A DNA stretch of 64,000 nucleotides, taken from contig JAANDG010000574.1 of assembly GCA_036852015.1 (NCBI GenBank), forward strand, positions 1-64,000. Reading direction: 5' to 3'. Made by a program: the position numbers and the translations under genes. The notes under the pieces are model-generated. The model had not been told where the DNA came from. It worked only from the letters and a program-made list of their open reading frames with translations, and made no database searches. How positions within the stretch are numbered: the first letter of the stretch is position 1; the number at the start of each line of letters is the position of its first letter. This stretch comes from Pelodera strongyloides. Lineage: Eukaryota > Nematoda > Chromadorea > Rhabditida > Rhabditidae. Shown here piece by piece: positions 1 through 10,744 of the stretch.

Positions 1-651
1 GGTAGCATGAACGCTGAGTTTACGGGAGCGTGTAGGCTTATGTTAGACGCAGCAAAAAGGGAGAGCCCCGCAGTGAGACATCACAAGGAGGTAGAGGAAG
101 AGACAGTCGCGATTGTGGTAGAAAAGGCGATGCATGAGCCAGCGAATGTAAAAATGCAGACAGCAGCCTTAATATCCATTTTGGGTTTTTACGGGTTGCT
201 TAGAATTTCGGAGATCGCAAGCCTAAAGTGGAAAGATGTTGTGTTTGGCAAGGACCACTTCACTATCGCTATAAATAAGTCTAAGACAGACCAGTTCAAG
301 CAAGGTGCAGTAGTCAGAGTGGAGTATGGTAATATGACGACAGAAGTCCATAGTCTGATGCTTAGATGCAGGGAAGGTAGAGAGAAGGACAGCTTCGTGT
401 GTGGTGAAAGTATGAAAGCTAGTCAGGTACCAAACAAGGCAAAGCTAAGTGAATTGTTCAGGAAGTTGGGCCGAGATCTGCTGAAGAAGAGGATGACAGT
501 GCATGGACTGAGATCGGGGGGAGCCAGTACCCTTCTGAGGAAAGGAGTCCCATCGAATCTGGTTCGGAGAACGGGGAGGTGGAAGTCGTGGAACGCCATG
601 GACACTTACGTACGGCAAGCAATGATCCCGCTTAAAAGAGTCGAAACATAG
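1..651 (+). CDS. Tyrosine recombinase of a mobile element, 5'-truncated by the window edge
   Basis: The product is a DNA breaking-rejoining enzyme of the phage-integrase/tyrosine-recombinase fold. Counting from the first Met at base 7 (214 aa), the catalytic set is visible: Arg66 in LLRISEI, a Lys near 92-94 in NKSKTD, His166-x-x-Arg169 in VHGLRSGG, Trp192 at the usual His/Trp position, and the nucleophile Tyr201 in DTYVRQ. The frame is open to base 1, so the true start and the N-terminal arm-binding region may lie outside the window. No intron is evident, and no other element gene follows; downstream DNA is AT-rich. In animals such enzymes come from Cryptons or from DIRS/PAT-like retrotransposons, and PAT elements are known in nematodes. 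Without a reverse transcriptase in view the class cannot be decided. All catalytic residues are intact, so the copy may be recent. Confidence 0.85.
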   Translation, partial: GSMNAEFTGACRLMLDAAKRESPAVRHHKEVEEETVAIVVEKAMHEPANVKMQTAALISILGFYGLLRISEIASLKWKDVVFGKDHFTIAINKSKTDQFKQGAVVRVEYGNMTTEVHSLMLRCREGREKDSFVCGESMKASQVPNKAKLSELFRKLGRDLLKKRMTVHGLRSGGASTLLRKGVPSNLVRRTGRWKSWNAMDTYVRQAMIPLKRVET

Positions 652-1589
652 GGTCTGTACTATTGGTTATTTTCGTTTTATCTATATATATATATGTTTC
701 ATTGGTTTTATGTTTCCACTTAGTGTTACTAGTATGTTGGTAGTAGTGGCGGTTAAAAGCGCCAGTGTCCAGTGCACAGTGTTTTATTCGGGGCTTACCC
801 AGTTACACGTTGCCCATTTTTTTGTTCTCGGGGTATTTTATCATGATTGTTAGTTGCCTTGTTGTCACTTATTGCCATTTGTTTTAAAATATATCTCAGG
901 CCCACGCCATAATTCATAGTTTGTGTTCATCACCTCCAGCATGAGACCTTGGTAGGCATACGACGCCTACACCCATCTACACCCAACTACGTTATGTGCT
1001 GATGGTTTTCTTCGTGTATGTTGAATAAAATATTAGCTTATTAAGGTTGTTGTTTAGTAAAGAGGTACGAGGTACCAGGTGATGTGAAACCGAAGTTTTA
1101 TCGTAGCGAGTATGAACGAAGCTATGCGAACGTAGAGAGCGTAGAGAGTGAATAGATCGAGCGAAGATAAAACCTCTGTTATAAAGTGCAAAGATATCCA
1201 ATCAAAATTTCGAAAAAATTTCAAAAAAGAAAAAAATCGAGAATTTTGTTTCGCATGCAATTCGCATATTTTCAACCAGTCAAACTACGGTAGTCATACG
1301 ATAAATAATTTTCCAGAGCGGTTGTGAAAAGCAAAACTATCAAAGTCTTACTCGACAGTAATTAAACATAAGTGTTTTCTTTTGTAATTAAATTGTATTT
1401 TTATCTCGTATGTGTTACAATTTTGACATTGTCCGAAAGATCATCGTATCATAGATTTCTAGTTCTTGATTTGCACGTGCACAGCGTTTGTCTTTCTACC
1501 AAAGAACTGCAGATATCGCGCTGCTCTGGTCTCCAACCGCGCAGCGCACCCCCAGCCAGGGGCGCTCGCCCCTTCTTTTTGCCCCCCCT
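652..1589. other. AT-rich spacer, no gene seen
   Basis: This stretch holds short A/T runs, a TA microsatellite near 685-695 and stops in all frames. It may include the 3' non-coding part of the recombinase element, but I see no terminal repeat that would define the element end. Confidence 0.5.
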
Positions 1590-1830
1590 ACGCGACTGGC
1601 CGGTGCCCCCATACGCGGCTGGCCGGTGCCCCCCTACGCGGCTGGCCGGTGCCCCCCTACGCGGCTGGCCGGTGCCCCCCTACGCGGCTGGCCGGTGCCC
1701 CCCTACGCGGCTGGCCGGTGCCCCCCTACGCGGCTGGCCGGTGCCCCCCTACGCGGCTGGCCGGTGCCCCCCTACGCGGCTGGCCGCCGCCCCCCTGCGC
1801 GGCTGGCCGGTGCCCCCCTGCGCGGTTAGC
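1590..1830. repeat. GC-rich 23-bp minisatellite, about ten units
   Basis: A 23-bp unit containing GCGGCTGGCCGGTG followed by a C run and TAC is repeated almost perfectly about ten times, with the last units drifting. Because 23 is not a multiple of 3, all three forward frames stay open and give the same artificial 23-residue peptide period; this explains the long ORFs here and is not evidence of a gene. The GC content contrasts sharply with the AT-rich surroundings. Confidence 0.9.
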
Positions 1831-1875
1831 CCTCCAAGGCAAAAATAAAAAGACAGGCCACATCAGCAAAACAAA

Positions 1876-1957
1876 TGCACCGAACAGGAATCGAACCTAC
1901 GAAATTCACTCATTATGTTCTGGAGCCAGCGCCTTAGACCACTCGGCCACAAAATGC
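1876..1957 (-). pseudogene. tRNA-Leu-like pseudogene lacking the anticodon loop
   Basis: On the minus strand a D-arm/A-box (GGCCGAGTGGTCTAAGGCGC) and a T-arm/B-box (GGTTCGATTCC) are well formed and match the class II tRNA-Leu pattern. The anticodon arm is reduced to CTGG-CT-CCAG, so the stem halves remain but the loop with the anticodon has been deleted. The acceptor stem pairs in its outer positions (two as wobbles) and mismatches at the inner ones. It cannot work as a tRNA. It may be a tRNA-derived SINE head or a simple pseudogene. Confidence 0.65.
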
Positions 1958-2014
1958 ATGTCTAATAATCGAAAAGAAACATTGGGTGGTGACAGCGGAT
2001 ACTTCGAAATTGCG

Positions 2015-2265
2015 CGGCTGGGTGCGCGGTTGGCTGGGGGCCCCCTGCGCGGTTGGCTGGGGGTGCGCTGCGCGGTTGAGGACGGAGCCCCGAGGCACCG
2101 CGCACCCAGCCGCGTAGTTTGCAAACTACGCGGCTGGCCGGGGCCCCTCGCGGCTGCGCCCCTCTGGCGGTACGCGGCTGGCTACGCCCGCACTCCAATT
2201 TGCGCGGCTGGCTACGCGCGCACTCCAATTTGCGCGGCTGGGTACGCGGTGCGCTGCGCACCCAG
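2015..2265. repeat. Degenerate GC-rich repeat related to the 23-bp minisatellite
   Basis: Imperfect units built around GCGCGGCTGG/GCGCGGTTGGC, including two near-identical copies of GGCTGGCTACGC followed by GCGCACTCCAATTT. It shares the CGGCTGG core with the array 200 bp upstream and probably arose from it. Confidence 0.7.
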
Positions 2266-2365
2266 GAACGTAGTATTTTCAATTGACGATGACAATTTTG
2301 TTATTCCTCAATGTCTGTGTATATGTGTATACGTGTGTGTGAGCATTATGTCATATAGTGTCATA

Positions 2366-2475
<110 letters not shown>

Positions 2476-3113
2476 TGGCTGGATGGGTGTCGGTATGTGT
2501 GGGTGTTGGTGTTGTGTGTTTGCTGCGAAATTTCATGTACGAGTTCTTAACTATGTAGCAAGAACAACTAATTGAGAACAATACTTTATTCTGCATAATC
2601 ACACACATATATTGTAACCACATATCGTCGGACAGCAACGCCGTACTGGTGCGCTATGACAGTGGAAGTCGTTATGACACCTGGAATGATCATATGCAAA
2701 TTTATATTTTTAGAATTTCCATCTCAAAGTAGCTATATAATTATTCACGAAGAAATGTTTTCCTTGTACTGTGTTCGTCTACATACAGTAGCGTGAAAAT
2801 AATAAAACAATTACCATGAAACGGGATTCTGAACTACACACGATGTATTTAACGAGAGTGGATCCGGACATGTTGGTTCAAAGAGCTTCCTGGAAAAACG
2901 ATTTTTTAAATTTAAATGTTCGAAAATTTTAATAATAATATATTAAATTTATAAATTAATAATACAATATAGACGGGGTATTACTAGTGGAATCATGCAT
3001 CTCAGGCAGCTGAATTTATAATAAACCCGGTCTATTTCTAGGCTTTTTTATGGCGCGACAAGTGCGCGGTGTCCGCGCCATTCGTGCTGGACCACAGTAA
3101 TGAGCTAGCGTTT
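2476..3113. other. Spacer, nothing recognised
   Basis: AT-rich DNA with short unrelated ORFs and no convincing splice-linked coding segment. Confidence 0.5.
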
Positions 3114-3199
3114 TTGTGCCACGTCTGCGCAACACAAATCATTGTGCCGTCTCTGATGCAATACAAATAATTGTGCCGCGCCTGTGCAACACAAATCAA
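3114..3199. repeat. Three tandem 28-29-bp units
   Basis: Three adjacent copies of TTGTGCC followed by a variable centre and then GCAACACAAAT(C/A)A. The copies differ by several substitutions. Confidence 0.75.
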
Positions 3200-3780
3200 A
3201 CGAATGGATGAAGCCTCATACTTTTGTCATAAATAAAAAAACTGTGTTGTCTTGATATAAAAGTGCACGCATACAAACAATAAAGATAAATAAAACCAAC
3301 TTCTTCCACGTCCTGCAACAGTATCCATTCCTTCCCACGCACATCATCCCAGTGGAACAGATTTCCGATTTCTGACAGAAACTGAACGGAGCCACACATT
3401 CGTGAACTCCATAATCCATTTGTTTGGAAATGTATAGCGAGATCGGAGATGGAGTTGTACTTGTAGCGAGGAACTTTATGGTTTTCTCTAAAACAATAGT
3501 TATGTCTGATTGTAAGAAAATAAGCAGGTTAGAGAATTATTCCCTTGAAATATGACAGGTAACATTGCATCAAACTCAAAATTAAAACTGGCAACGAAAC
3601 TGCAGACGTGCAGACCAATACCGCACCCGGGTAAAAATCTCCATCTCTGTGGGTCATGATGGGAAAACAATTGTAAAGCTTTCAAACACTAATGCCAGTT
3701 TTGTCCAATATCGCGCAACAAATTCATCTATCGCATTTATTTTCTTTTACTGTTACAACCACTGTATTGAGGAAACTTTG

Positions 3781-3833
3781 TCTGTGGGCGGAGAGTCTGT
3801 GGGCGGAGAAACATTGTCTGTGGGCGGAGAGTG
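3781..3833. repeat. Short tandem repeat CTGTGGGCGGAGA
   Basis: Three copies of CTGTGGGCGGAGA spaced by 2-10 bases. No gene context. Confidence 0.8.
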
Positions 3834-4259
3834 GGCCAACGCACCCCTTACCACCCACTTCTTGTAAAAAGATATGTGCCGCAGGTGGCGCAAAAAAAAT
3901 TGATTAATGTTTCTATTTGCGCTCGTGGTTGGCGCGCTTGTGGCATATTCTCAGCGAGTGTGCCGCGCAGTCTGGACCAAACTATTTGTGTCTGAACCAT
4001 CTAGTGTTTCTTGTTGTAAATAATTATAATCTTTTTCCAGGTAAATATCTCACCTCGCTTCCTCGACAACCTGAGCCTGCTAACATGTAAACCATAACAT
4101 TCAGGTTTCGTATGTTCCAACTTTCTCAGTCTCCAATAATGGCACCAATCGATTTGTTTATCAGAAACGCAGATAATAAGAATATAGAATACGAAAATAG
4201 AGATCATAGAATTAGGCAAGATGCAGAGGTTCATTGTGTGCTGTCCAGTTTACTGAAAT

Positions 4260-4690
4260 TTAAAGGAAGGTAGTCACTTCAAAATCAACTTTTTTATTCG
4301 ATTTTTATTAGCTGCAAGAAGATTTATAAAACAATATGCAGCCCATAAAAATCCATATAAAATGGAACTCAGGGAGAGAAATCAATGAGAATGAGTTTTG
4401 ATAAATGACCGACGCCGGTGCATATATGCAATTGCCAGGGGTACTTGGAGAGTGAACAGCCTGCAGTGTTACACCTGGCGCGTGGTTTATCACTGCAGGG
4501 TATTTATTATGAAACTCTATACGGGCAATTATAAACTACGGTATATAAGTAAAAGTCATAAACAGGGATTTCTCTCCCTGAGTTCGTTTTGTCGTACTTT
4601 GGCGCTGGAATCGTCGTTTTCTTCACATACTTGAACAATTAATGAAAAGCGAATAAAAAATACGAATTTGTAGTGACTGCGATCCTTTAA
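4260..4690. mobile_element. TTAA-flanked MITE, family A (complete copy)
   Basis: The element begins TTAAAGGAAGGTAGTCACTTC and ends GTAGTGACTGCGATCCTTTAA, imperfect terminal inverted repeats bounded by TTAA target sites. Its interior contains the palindrome-rich blocks GGAGAGAAATCA...GGGATTTCTCTCC. A second copy at 52511-53332 is nearly identical apart from a nested Helitron, which confirms the boundaries. TTAA duplications are typical of piggyBac-like transposition; no transposase is encoded. Confidence 0.85.
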
Positions 4691-4698
4691 TTTAGTTG

Positions 4699-4869
4699 TT
4701 AAAGCGAAATGCCTGCTCCTTTGGAAAATTTGCATATGATAAGCAAATCCTATGTATCCTATGCTAATTTTGCGCGATCGTGCACGGTTATCGCGCAAAA
4801 TTAGCATAGGATACATAGGATTTGCTTATCATATGCAAATTTTCCAAAGGAGCTGGCATTTCGCTTTAA
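4699..4869. mobile_element. Near-perfect palindromic MITE, family B
   Basis: TTAAAGCGAAATGCC at one end and GGCATTTCGCTTTAA at the other, with arms that are complementary almost to the centre (GCGCGATCGTGCACGGTTATCGCGC). The transcript of either strand would fold into one long hairpin. Further copies lie at 53758-53948 and 57275-57445. It starts only nine bases after the family A element. Confidence 0.88.
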
Positions 4870-6199
4870 AATATTTCAAAATAATACGAAATACAACAAA
4901 AATACAACCAGAAAAATGTAGTAAAAAAGAATGGCCTTCGTGATCAAGATCAGGATTGATTTATTGCTTATTTGAACTTGCAAAAAAAAAGTTAAAAATA
5001 TATATATTTGAAAGATGATATGAAAAAACTTCACAAGATATATATGGTAGTTCTGTTAATACTGATTGTGATAAGTTCAAATTTCATATTTATTCATGTT
5101 TTTTTCCACAGTTTAAGTTCGTTTCAACATTCAAATCATTATTTGTGGGATTTTAGCCTCCTATAGTCCAGTCTGATCTTATTTTGCGTTTGTTTAGTAT
5201 TCTGATACCCCTTTTGTTATTCAGAAGCATATTGAATGGATGTTTCTTTTTATTGTGAGATGGAAAAACAGCTCGACGAAAAGAATTATCCGACTGCAGA
5301 TTTAGTACTATTTAGATTGTTGTAATAAACATTTTAAGTAAAAATTCAAGCTAAGGTACTTTTATAGCGCGTGGTTTTGATTGACATGTGTGCAAGACAC
5401 TAGGACATTTTCGGATAATTTTGAATTGCCGCGGAGAAAGTTAACTGATAGAAATAACAAGTAAACTTGAAGATGTGAGCAAAATAATATAAGTGAGACA
5501 AGAAAAACCTAGAACAGCTATTCCTCTCCCCACCGAGGGCAAAACTCTACGCACCACGCATTTGATTCATTTCGTCAAAGTATGCTGAAAATTTTAAAAT
5601 ATAAAAAAAGTTTAGTGAAGACGAAAATAGAGCACGACTGTTCTATAAATATTCTGTAGCATAAAATTATGAAACATAACACGATCCAACTAAAAATAGA
5701 ATACTATCAAGTGGAATTAATTAGTAAAGCAAAAAATTGTGACCATTGGTCGAAAGCCGTTTTTTTTTAATTGCGAGAAAATAGATAATTCTTCTAATCG
5801 GGTTCAGCCGCGGAAGCGGGAAGATTTTCGCATGTTGCGGAAGCTTTCGAGCGAATCAAAATTATTGGAGAGGAGAGAGAAAGAGAGAGAGGGAGAAAGA
5901 GAGAGCGCGAGAAAGGGAAGAGAAGAAGAGAGAGGAAGAGAAGGTAGAGAGGGGAGATAGAGAGGTTTAGAGAGCTACGCAGTGTGTGCTCAAAAACAAT
6001 TGAGGATGCGTACGCGGATTGCTTTCATTGGGTGGTCTCTCTTTCTTTCCGCAAGCGAAACCGAACCCCCTCGAAACTGTGGCTAGAACCGTTCTAGACT
6101 GATCTTGAGTCTTAGCTTTAGAAATCCCAACTTGATGTAACAAACCAAGGCTTGGGAGAGGAAAGAAATGTAGTGAATGTAATGGGGTTTCCAACTATG
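4870..6199. other. Gene-free spacer with a purine-rich tract
   Basis: No exon chain is seen. Bases 5868-5975 are a GA-rich low-complexity tract giving spurious Glu/Arg ORFs. Confidence 0.5.
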
Positions 6200-6340
6200 G
6201 TGAAAATTTACAGTATTTTGCAACTACACGAGAATTTTTATTTTTTATTTTTCATATTATATATGCAAGTTTCATGCAGAAAGACGGTAGTATTGACAGA
6301 ATCACACCGAATTTTTTGGGATACTTGGAAACCCCCACCA
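6200..6340. repeat. Dispersed repeat, copy 1
   Basis: The stretch from ACTACACGAGAATTTTTATT through GCAGAAAGACGGTAGTATTG and CAGAATCAC recurs at 32330-32465 in an intron of a secreted-protein gene with about 80 percent agreement by eye. Family unknown. Confidence 0.65.
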
Positions 6341-6605
6341 ACTTCTTCAATCTTCAATGTATTCTGTTATTTTAGTTACAGTTTGACTAGAGAGAGTCTT
6401 TGCGTAGTAGAAGTACATTCCGAGTAAAACACCTAAGTTAGAAGTAACGCTGAATTTGGCTATGTAGGCAGAGGGCAGAGGAGTTGTTTGAGGAATCATC
6501 AAGATCAAGAGCGTTATTGTAAAACTGCACTGTAAAACAAGAGGGACGTAAATATCTCCAGTAACCACAAATGGAGCCCGAAAAGAAGGTTCCGAACGCT
6601 TCACT

Positions 6606-6786
6606 TTAAAGCGAAATACTAGCCGGTTTTTGCAACGCATCGTGGACATTTTAGTTCTTACGTATTTATGCTAATTTGCTCGAATTTACGCGATTTTTTA
6701 TTCTACTTTACATTCACTTGCATAAGCTGTATTCGAATGAAGTTGTCCATGATGCGTTTCAAAAACCGGCCAGTATTTCGCTTTAA
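6606..6786. mobile_element. TTAA MITE, family C
   Basis: Terminal inverted repeats TTAAAGCGAAATACTAGCCG / CGGCCAGTATTTCGCTTTAA, with inner GTTTTTGCAACGCATCGTGG mirrored by ATGATGCGTTTC. Length about 180 bp with no coding content. This is the commonest repeat family in the window. Confidence 0.85.
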
Positions 6787-6909
6787 AAAGAAAAAAACAT
6801 CATCACATGTATTAATGAAAATCATACTTCATATGTTTAGAAACGAAAATCAATATCATACTAAACATTTTTTGACCCTAGAAACGTAAACGAATATTTT
6901 TATTTTTGT

Positions 6910-6911
<2 letters not shown>

Positions 6912-6958
<47 letters not shown>
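6912..6958. repeat. Poly(T) tract of about 47 bases
   Basis: An uninterrupted T run. It could be a retro-tail on the minus strand, but no LINE or SINE body is visible beside it. Confidence 0.95.
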
Positions 6959-6960
<2 letters not shown>

Positions 6961-7855
6961 TAAAATAATATTATATGACCTGAGTAGTTCTTAGTTTGGT
7001 GTGCTGAATCCATAGAACTTGGTTTAGATACGGACGAGAGGAAATCAAAAGGGTTATTACGTAGAAGCGAATTGGTTTGGTAGCGAAGCAACGCACTTCG
7101 GCGGTAAACCGTTTCCGAATATAATCTGTTCGTCGCCTCCGGCCCTTCTGTTCTGATCTCGTCCGGTCGAGCTGTCACCTTCCGGCGTCGTCGACATGTC
7201 CGACACGGTGTCGAGGTGTCAGCGGTTCCGTTTCCGAATTGTTGCCCTTCTATTTCAGAGATATGTCACACGGTTTGCGGGTTTGCGTCAATAATCGGCA
7301 CCCTTATGGACATTGTTGTGTTTCAGTAATCAAGGTGCAACTACGGCCGTACTTCTTCATTCATTTCAGGGTTGTTCAATTCTAAGAAAGACAGCAGACG
7401 ACGTGCGGATGACCATTTAGACAGGCTTGTTGAATGACGTAGATAAGATACAAGTGTATGTTATACGCAAAGTTCCTTCTATCTTCTAACGTAAAAGTGA
7501 AAAAAGTTCGCAAACACTACACTTGCAACGCAACAAATGTGTGCGGACCAGCGCACCAACCGTTCGGTGCGAGCCATTCGGGCGCTTACGGTTCTCGTGC
7601 GGTGAAACTGTGTGGCATTTTTAGACTAACTGCCCATATCCGGAAAACTCAAAAAACTGATGCGATTCACATTTTCGGGTCGATTGCGTGGTGGTCCACG
7701 AGCAAATTTTCTTCAGTGTCGTGTTTCATATTTTTCGAGCGCTTTTTCGCATATACTTTTCAACTGTGCCTTTGGAAGTTTTCACTTTATACTATAGACT
7801 ATTTGCAAGGGTATTCGTGTACACCACACAACAAATTGCAATCGTTAGGCATTAT
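6959..7855. other. Spacer, nothing recognised
   Basis: No exon chain could be built. Short ORFs on both strands have no recognisable motif. Confidence 0.45.
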
Positions 7856-8128
7856 TTATGTAATGGGGTTTGCATGTATGCCAAAAACCGCGAGTTTTCC
7901 TTGCAAGTATCAATTCGCAAAATCGTGTGCTTTTTACACACTTTTAGGGTAATTTTGACACATCCGCACTATAGAAAATCCGCCATCAAAGACATTTTTT
8001 GTTGAACAATTGGTCCCGTGGCGATCGGTCGTAAAAACTGCCTGTAGATATGCTCGTGTAGTGCCAAGATATGGTAAATTTTTCAATACTTGCAAGGAAA
8101 ATCGGGCATACTTGCAAACCCCATAAAT
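7856..8128. repeat. Inverted-repeat element with GGGGTTTGCATGTATGCC ends
   Basis: TTTATGTAATGGGGTTTGCA...TTTTCCTTGCAAGTAT on the left is mirrored by ATACTTGCAAGGAAAA...TGCAAACCCCATAAATG on the right. The ends resemble the hairpin at 10222-10260. Probably a MITE of a separate family. Confidence 0.65.
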
Positions 8129-8335
8129 GTCGACTAGCAGCGTCATTCTTGCAAAAGATAAAGTTGAGGATAGTATCTTTTCCAATTCCCCGATGATCCC
8201 CAATGAGCAGTATCAGTATCGTTCAGTTTCTTCTTATTTGGGGAATTATCCCAAAACAGATCCTTCCTTTGGGGGGCGATGTGTGTGTTTGTCTAACTGG
8301 AAATATGAAAGGTTCCCCCTCTCGCTGATATCTTC

Positions 8336-8340
8336 TTCTC

Positions 8341-8371
<31 letters not shown>

Positions 8372-8408
8372 CTTCTTTCTCTCTCTCTGGCTCTCTCTGT
8401 CTCCCTCT
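8336..8408. repeat. (CT)n-rich microsatellite
   Basis: CT-rich low-complexity tract giving Ser/Leu-rich spurious ORFs. Confidence 0.9.
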
Positions 8409-8992
8409 CCTCGTTCAGTCTCGCGAAGGACTGGAACCTGTGCGTTTTTTGCTCGAAATGGGTCTAGCCCGCGGTCAAATGTCTCTTTGTCTGATGTGTA
8501 TTCAATAAGACCGAATTCCCAAAGACTGACGGGTCTTCAGTCTCGTCTCATCTCATCTGAAATCACACTTCAGAAGGTTCGGTCTATGTATGTGCTGGAA
8601 GTCCTTCAATTTATCAGACAATCTTCAATATATCGTCTTATTTCTGATTAGGTAGAGAAGGCTATCTTTGCAAAAGAAGCAAATGTCCGATTCTACGTTT
8701 TTTGTTCAAGCTTTTCCCTTTTGTCAAAGCCATTTTTTATTCCTATTACAATTTTTTGACGCATTAGGTGTAGTTTTTATGTTCTTTAGTCTCCAGTTTA
8801 TGGTTTCTTTTAATATCCGAAAGGTGTCCATTTCACTAAAGATTTGAGCTTCTTTCCTCAAGATCCTCTAGTTGATGTAGTTTTTGTGGTTTGTGATCTC
8901 TCTGCTCCCCATCTCCTATATATTTCCTTAGCCAGCTTGACCATTGCAGTCGAAGCCAGTTGTAATGATCAAGTTTCCATGTAAATATTTTT

Positions 8993-9170
8993 TTAAGCGA
9001 AATACCGGTCGGTTTTTGAAACACATCGAGTACACCAGCATTCTTATGCAGTTATCCTTATGGTCCATAAGAACAAAAAAAATCGAGCTAAATTCAGGCA
9101 ATTTAGCGTAAATACGTAAGAATTCAGTTGTCCGCGATGCGTTTCAAAACCGGCCTGTATATCACTTTAA
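8993..9170. mobile_element. TTAA MITE, family C
   Basis: TTAAGCGAAATACCGGTCGG at the left and CCGGCCTGTATATCACTTTAA at the right, with the shared inner GAAACACATCG/GATGCGTTTC. Somewhat diverged at the right terminus. Confidence 0.85.
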
Positions 9171-10744
9171 GCTTAGCATACTTAGCACCGCTATTGCTTC
9201 CACGTCACTGACGAGAACACGCACTACAATCAGCCATAGGTGTAATACTGCCGAATGGCGCGCGACTTTTCATTGAATACTCTTGTCGCAAGACCCACGC
9301 ACACATGAAAGGAAAGACTGTCGCAACATAATCTTATTTTAATAATAACTCACACCTTATTCTTTATCGTCTAAGTTTATGTCCTTTTTCAATTCTCCCC
9401 CACTCCGTGACCTTTCTCTCGTTGTCTTGAGCATGCACTCTCGGAGCGTCACTTTCGTCTGACATCTCCTCATGCAAACGCTATTTTTCACTGTCCACTC
9501 CAAGCGACACCTTTCATACTATTCATACATCATCCTGCGGCGGTCCGTGAGAAGTTGAGTCTCCCTCTCTACTTAGCTCTCCCTCTCGCTCTCTTTCTCG
9601 CTCTTTCTCCCTCTTCCTTGCGATCTTCTCTATCTCTCTCTCTCTTTCCGCTTTACAAATCCAGCTGATGAGCTGATGAGCACTATCATTATCTTTTCCA
9701 AGACAAATCACAGTTTTTCTTCCTTTCTATAGGAATAATAACCCGATTCGTGGTCGGGATCCGCTAACCCGCCTTCTGCTTCAGTTACCTGTTTCATACC
9801 ATTCATTGACAATTGACTTCACAAGCAATCAAGAACATTATCCATAAGATATTATTCACTAGCTATGTCCTTCTGGCGACTTTGTTGGGAAAGTTTCTTT
9901 CCACCACTACCTAAACCTTGATTAGGAAAAAATTGTATCATATGTAAAAAACTAAGTAAAAAAGAAAGATCATAACACGAAAACCTAGCGTTTTGTTTCC
10001 TTTGTAGTTCCAAAAAACGAATTAAAATTTCATTCGCAACACACGTGTTGTACTTCTCTTGTTAGCAGAAATGTTTGCCAACTCCTGTTTGTTATGATAC
10101 CTTTGCATGCTATCTTCATGTTCTTATCAAACAAAAGGTCTGTAGGTAAAATAGTTACTGGTTTGAGTTTTTTTAAGATATGCATGTTTCACCCCAGTTC
10201 AGAACATACAACTATATATTTGGTTTCCATGTATGCCAAAAACAGGCATACATGGAAACCCCATTACCGACTCCACTCTCTGCTTTATTAGTGTACTTTT
10301 TGATGAATCACTGTTTTTCTAGTGGAATGAGCGCACGTAAGCTCTAACCAGTTTCTTGCTTGTTTTCTTTGCCTATGATTACAGTCCACGGAAAGCAGGT
10401 TTTAGATTTTTGAAGATCGTCTTATCCTGATTATCTTTTATCCGAAAAAGTTTTCCTGTTGATGTATTGTGCGACAAGCCCGCGCAGAAACCGCTATGCA
10501 CAGTTTACGCGTAATACGATCACTTTACCCAAAGCTTATCTTTCTTCGAGAAATACTTTCTTTCCTCCGATTAAAAATCTAACGCGCAACAGATTTACAC
10601 AATAATCTTATACACAATAATCTCCTAATAATAGGTTTCAACATTTACTCATAAAATTGAAATTTTTACTCATAAAATTGTACTTTTCCATTCGAATGGT
10701 ATGCTTATAAGTATCGATTATTCCAATTGTTTCAGGTAAACTAT
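9171..10744. other. Spacer upstream of the GGT gene
   Basis: CT-rich DNA at 9560-9650 and otherwise AT-rich sequence without exons. TTTCAG ends at 10735, ten bases before the GGT start codon, and is a likely spliced-leader acceptor. Confidence 0.5.
10222..10260. repeat. Perfect 16-bp hairpin
   Basis: GGTTTCCATGTATGCC and its exact reverse complement are separated by seven bases. The arm resembles the termini of the element at 7856-8128. Confidence 0.85.

Noticed and set aside
3114..3199. Spaced repeats considered as a CRISPR array
   Set aside because: The copies are directly adjacent, diverged and only three in number, in a nematode genome.
4398..4634. 78-codon frame repeated at 52656-52874, which at first looked like a conserved small gene
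   Set aside because: Both copies lie inside family A MITEs; the similarity is transposon identity, not coding conservation.
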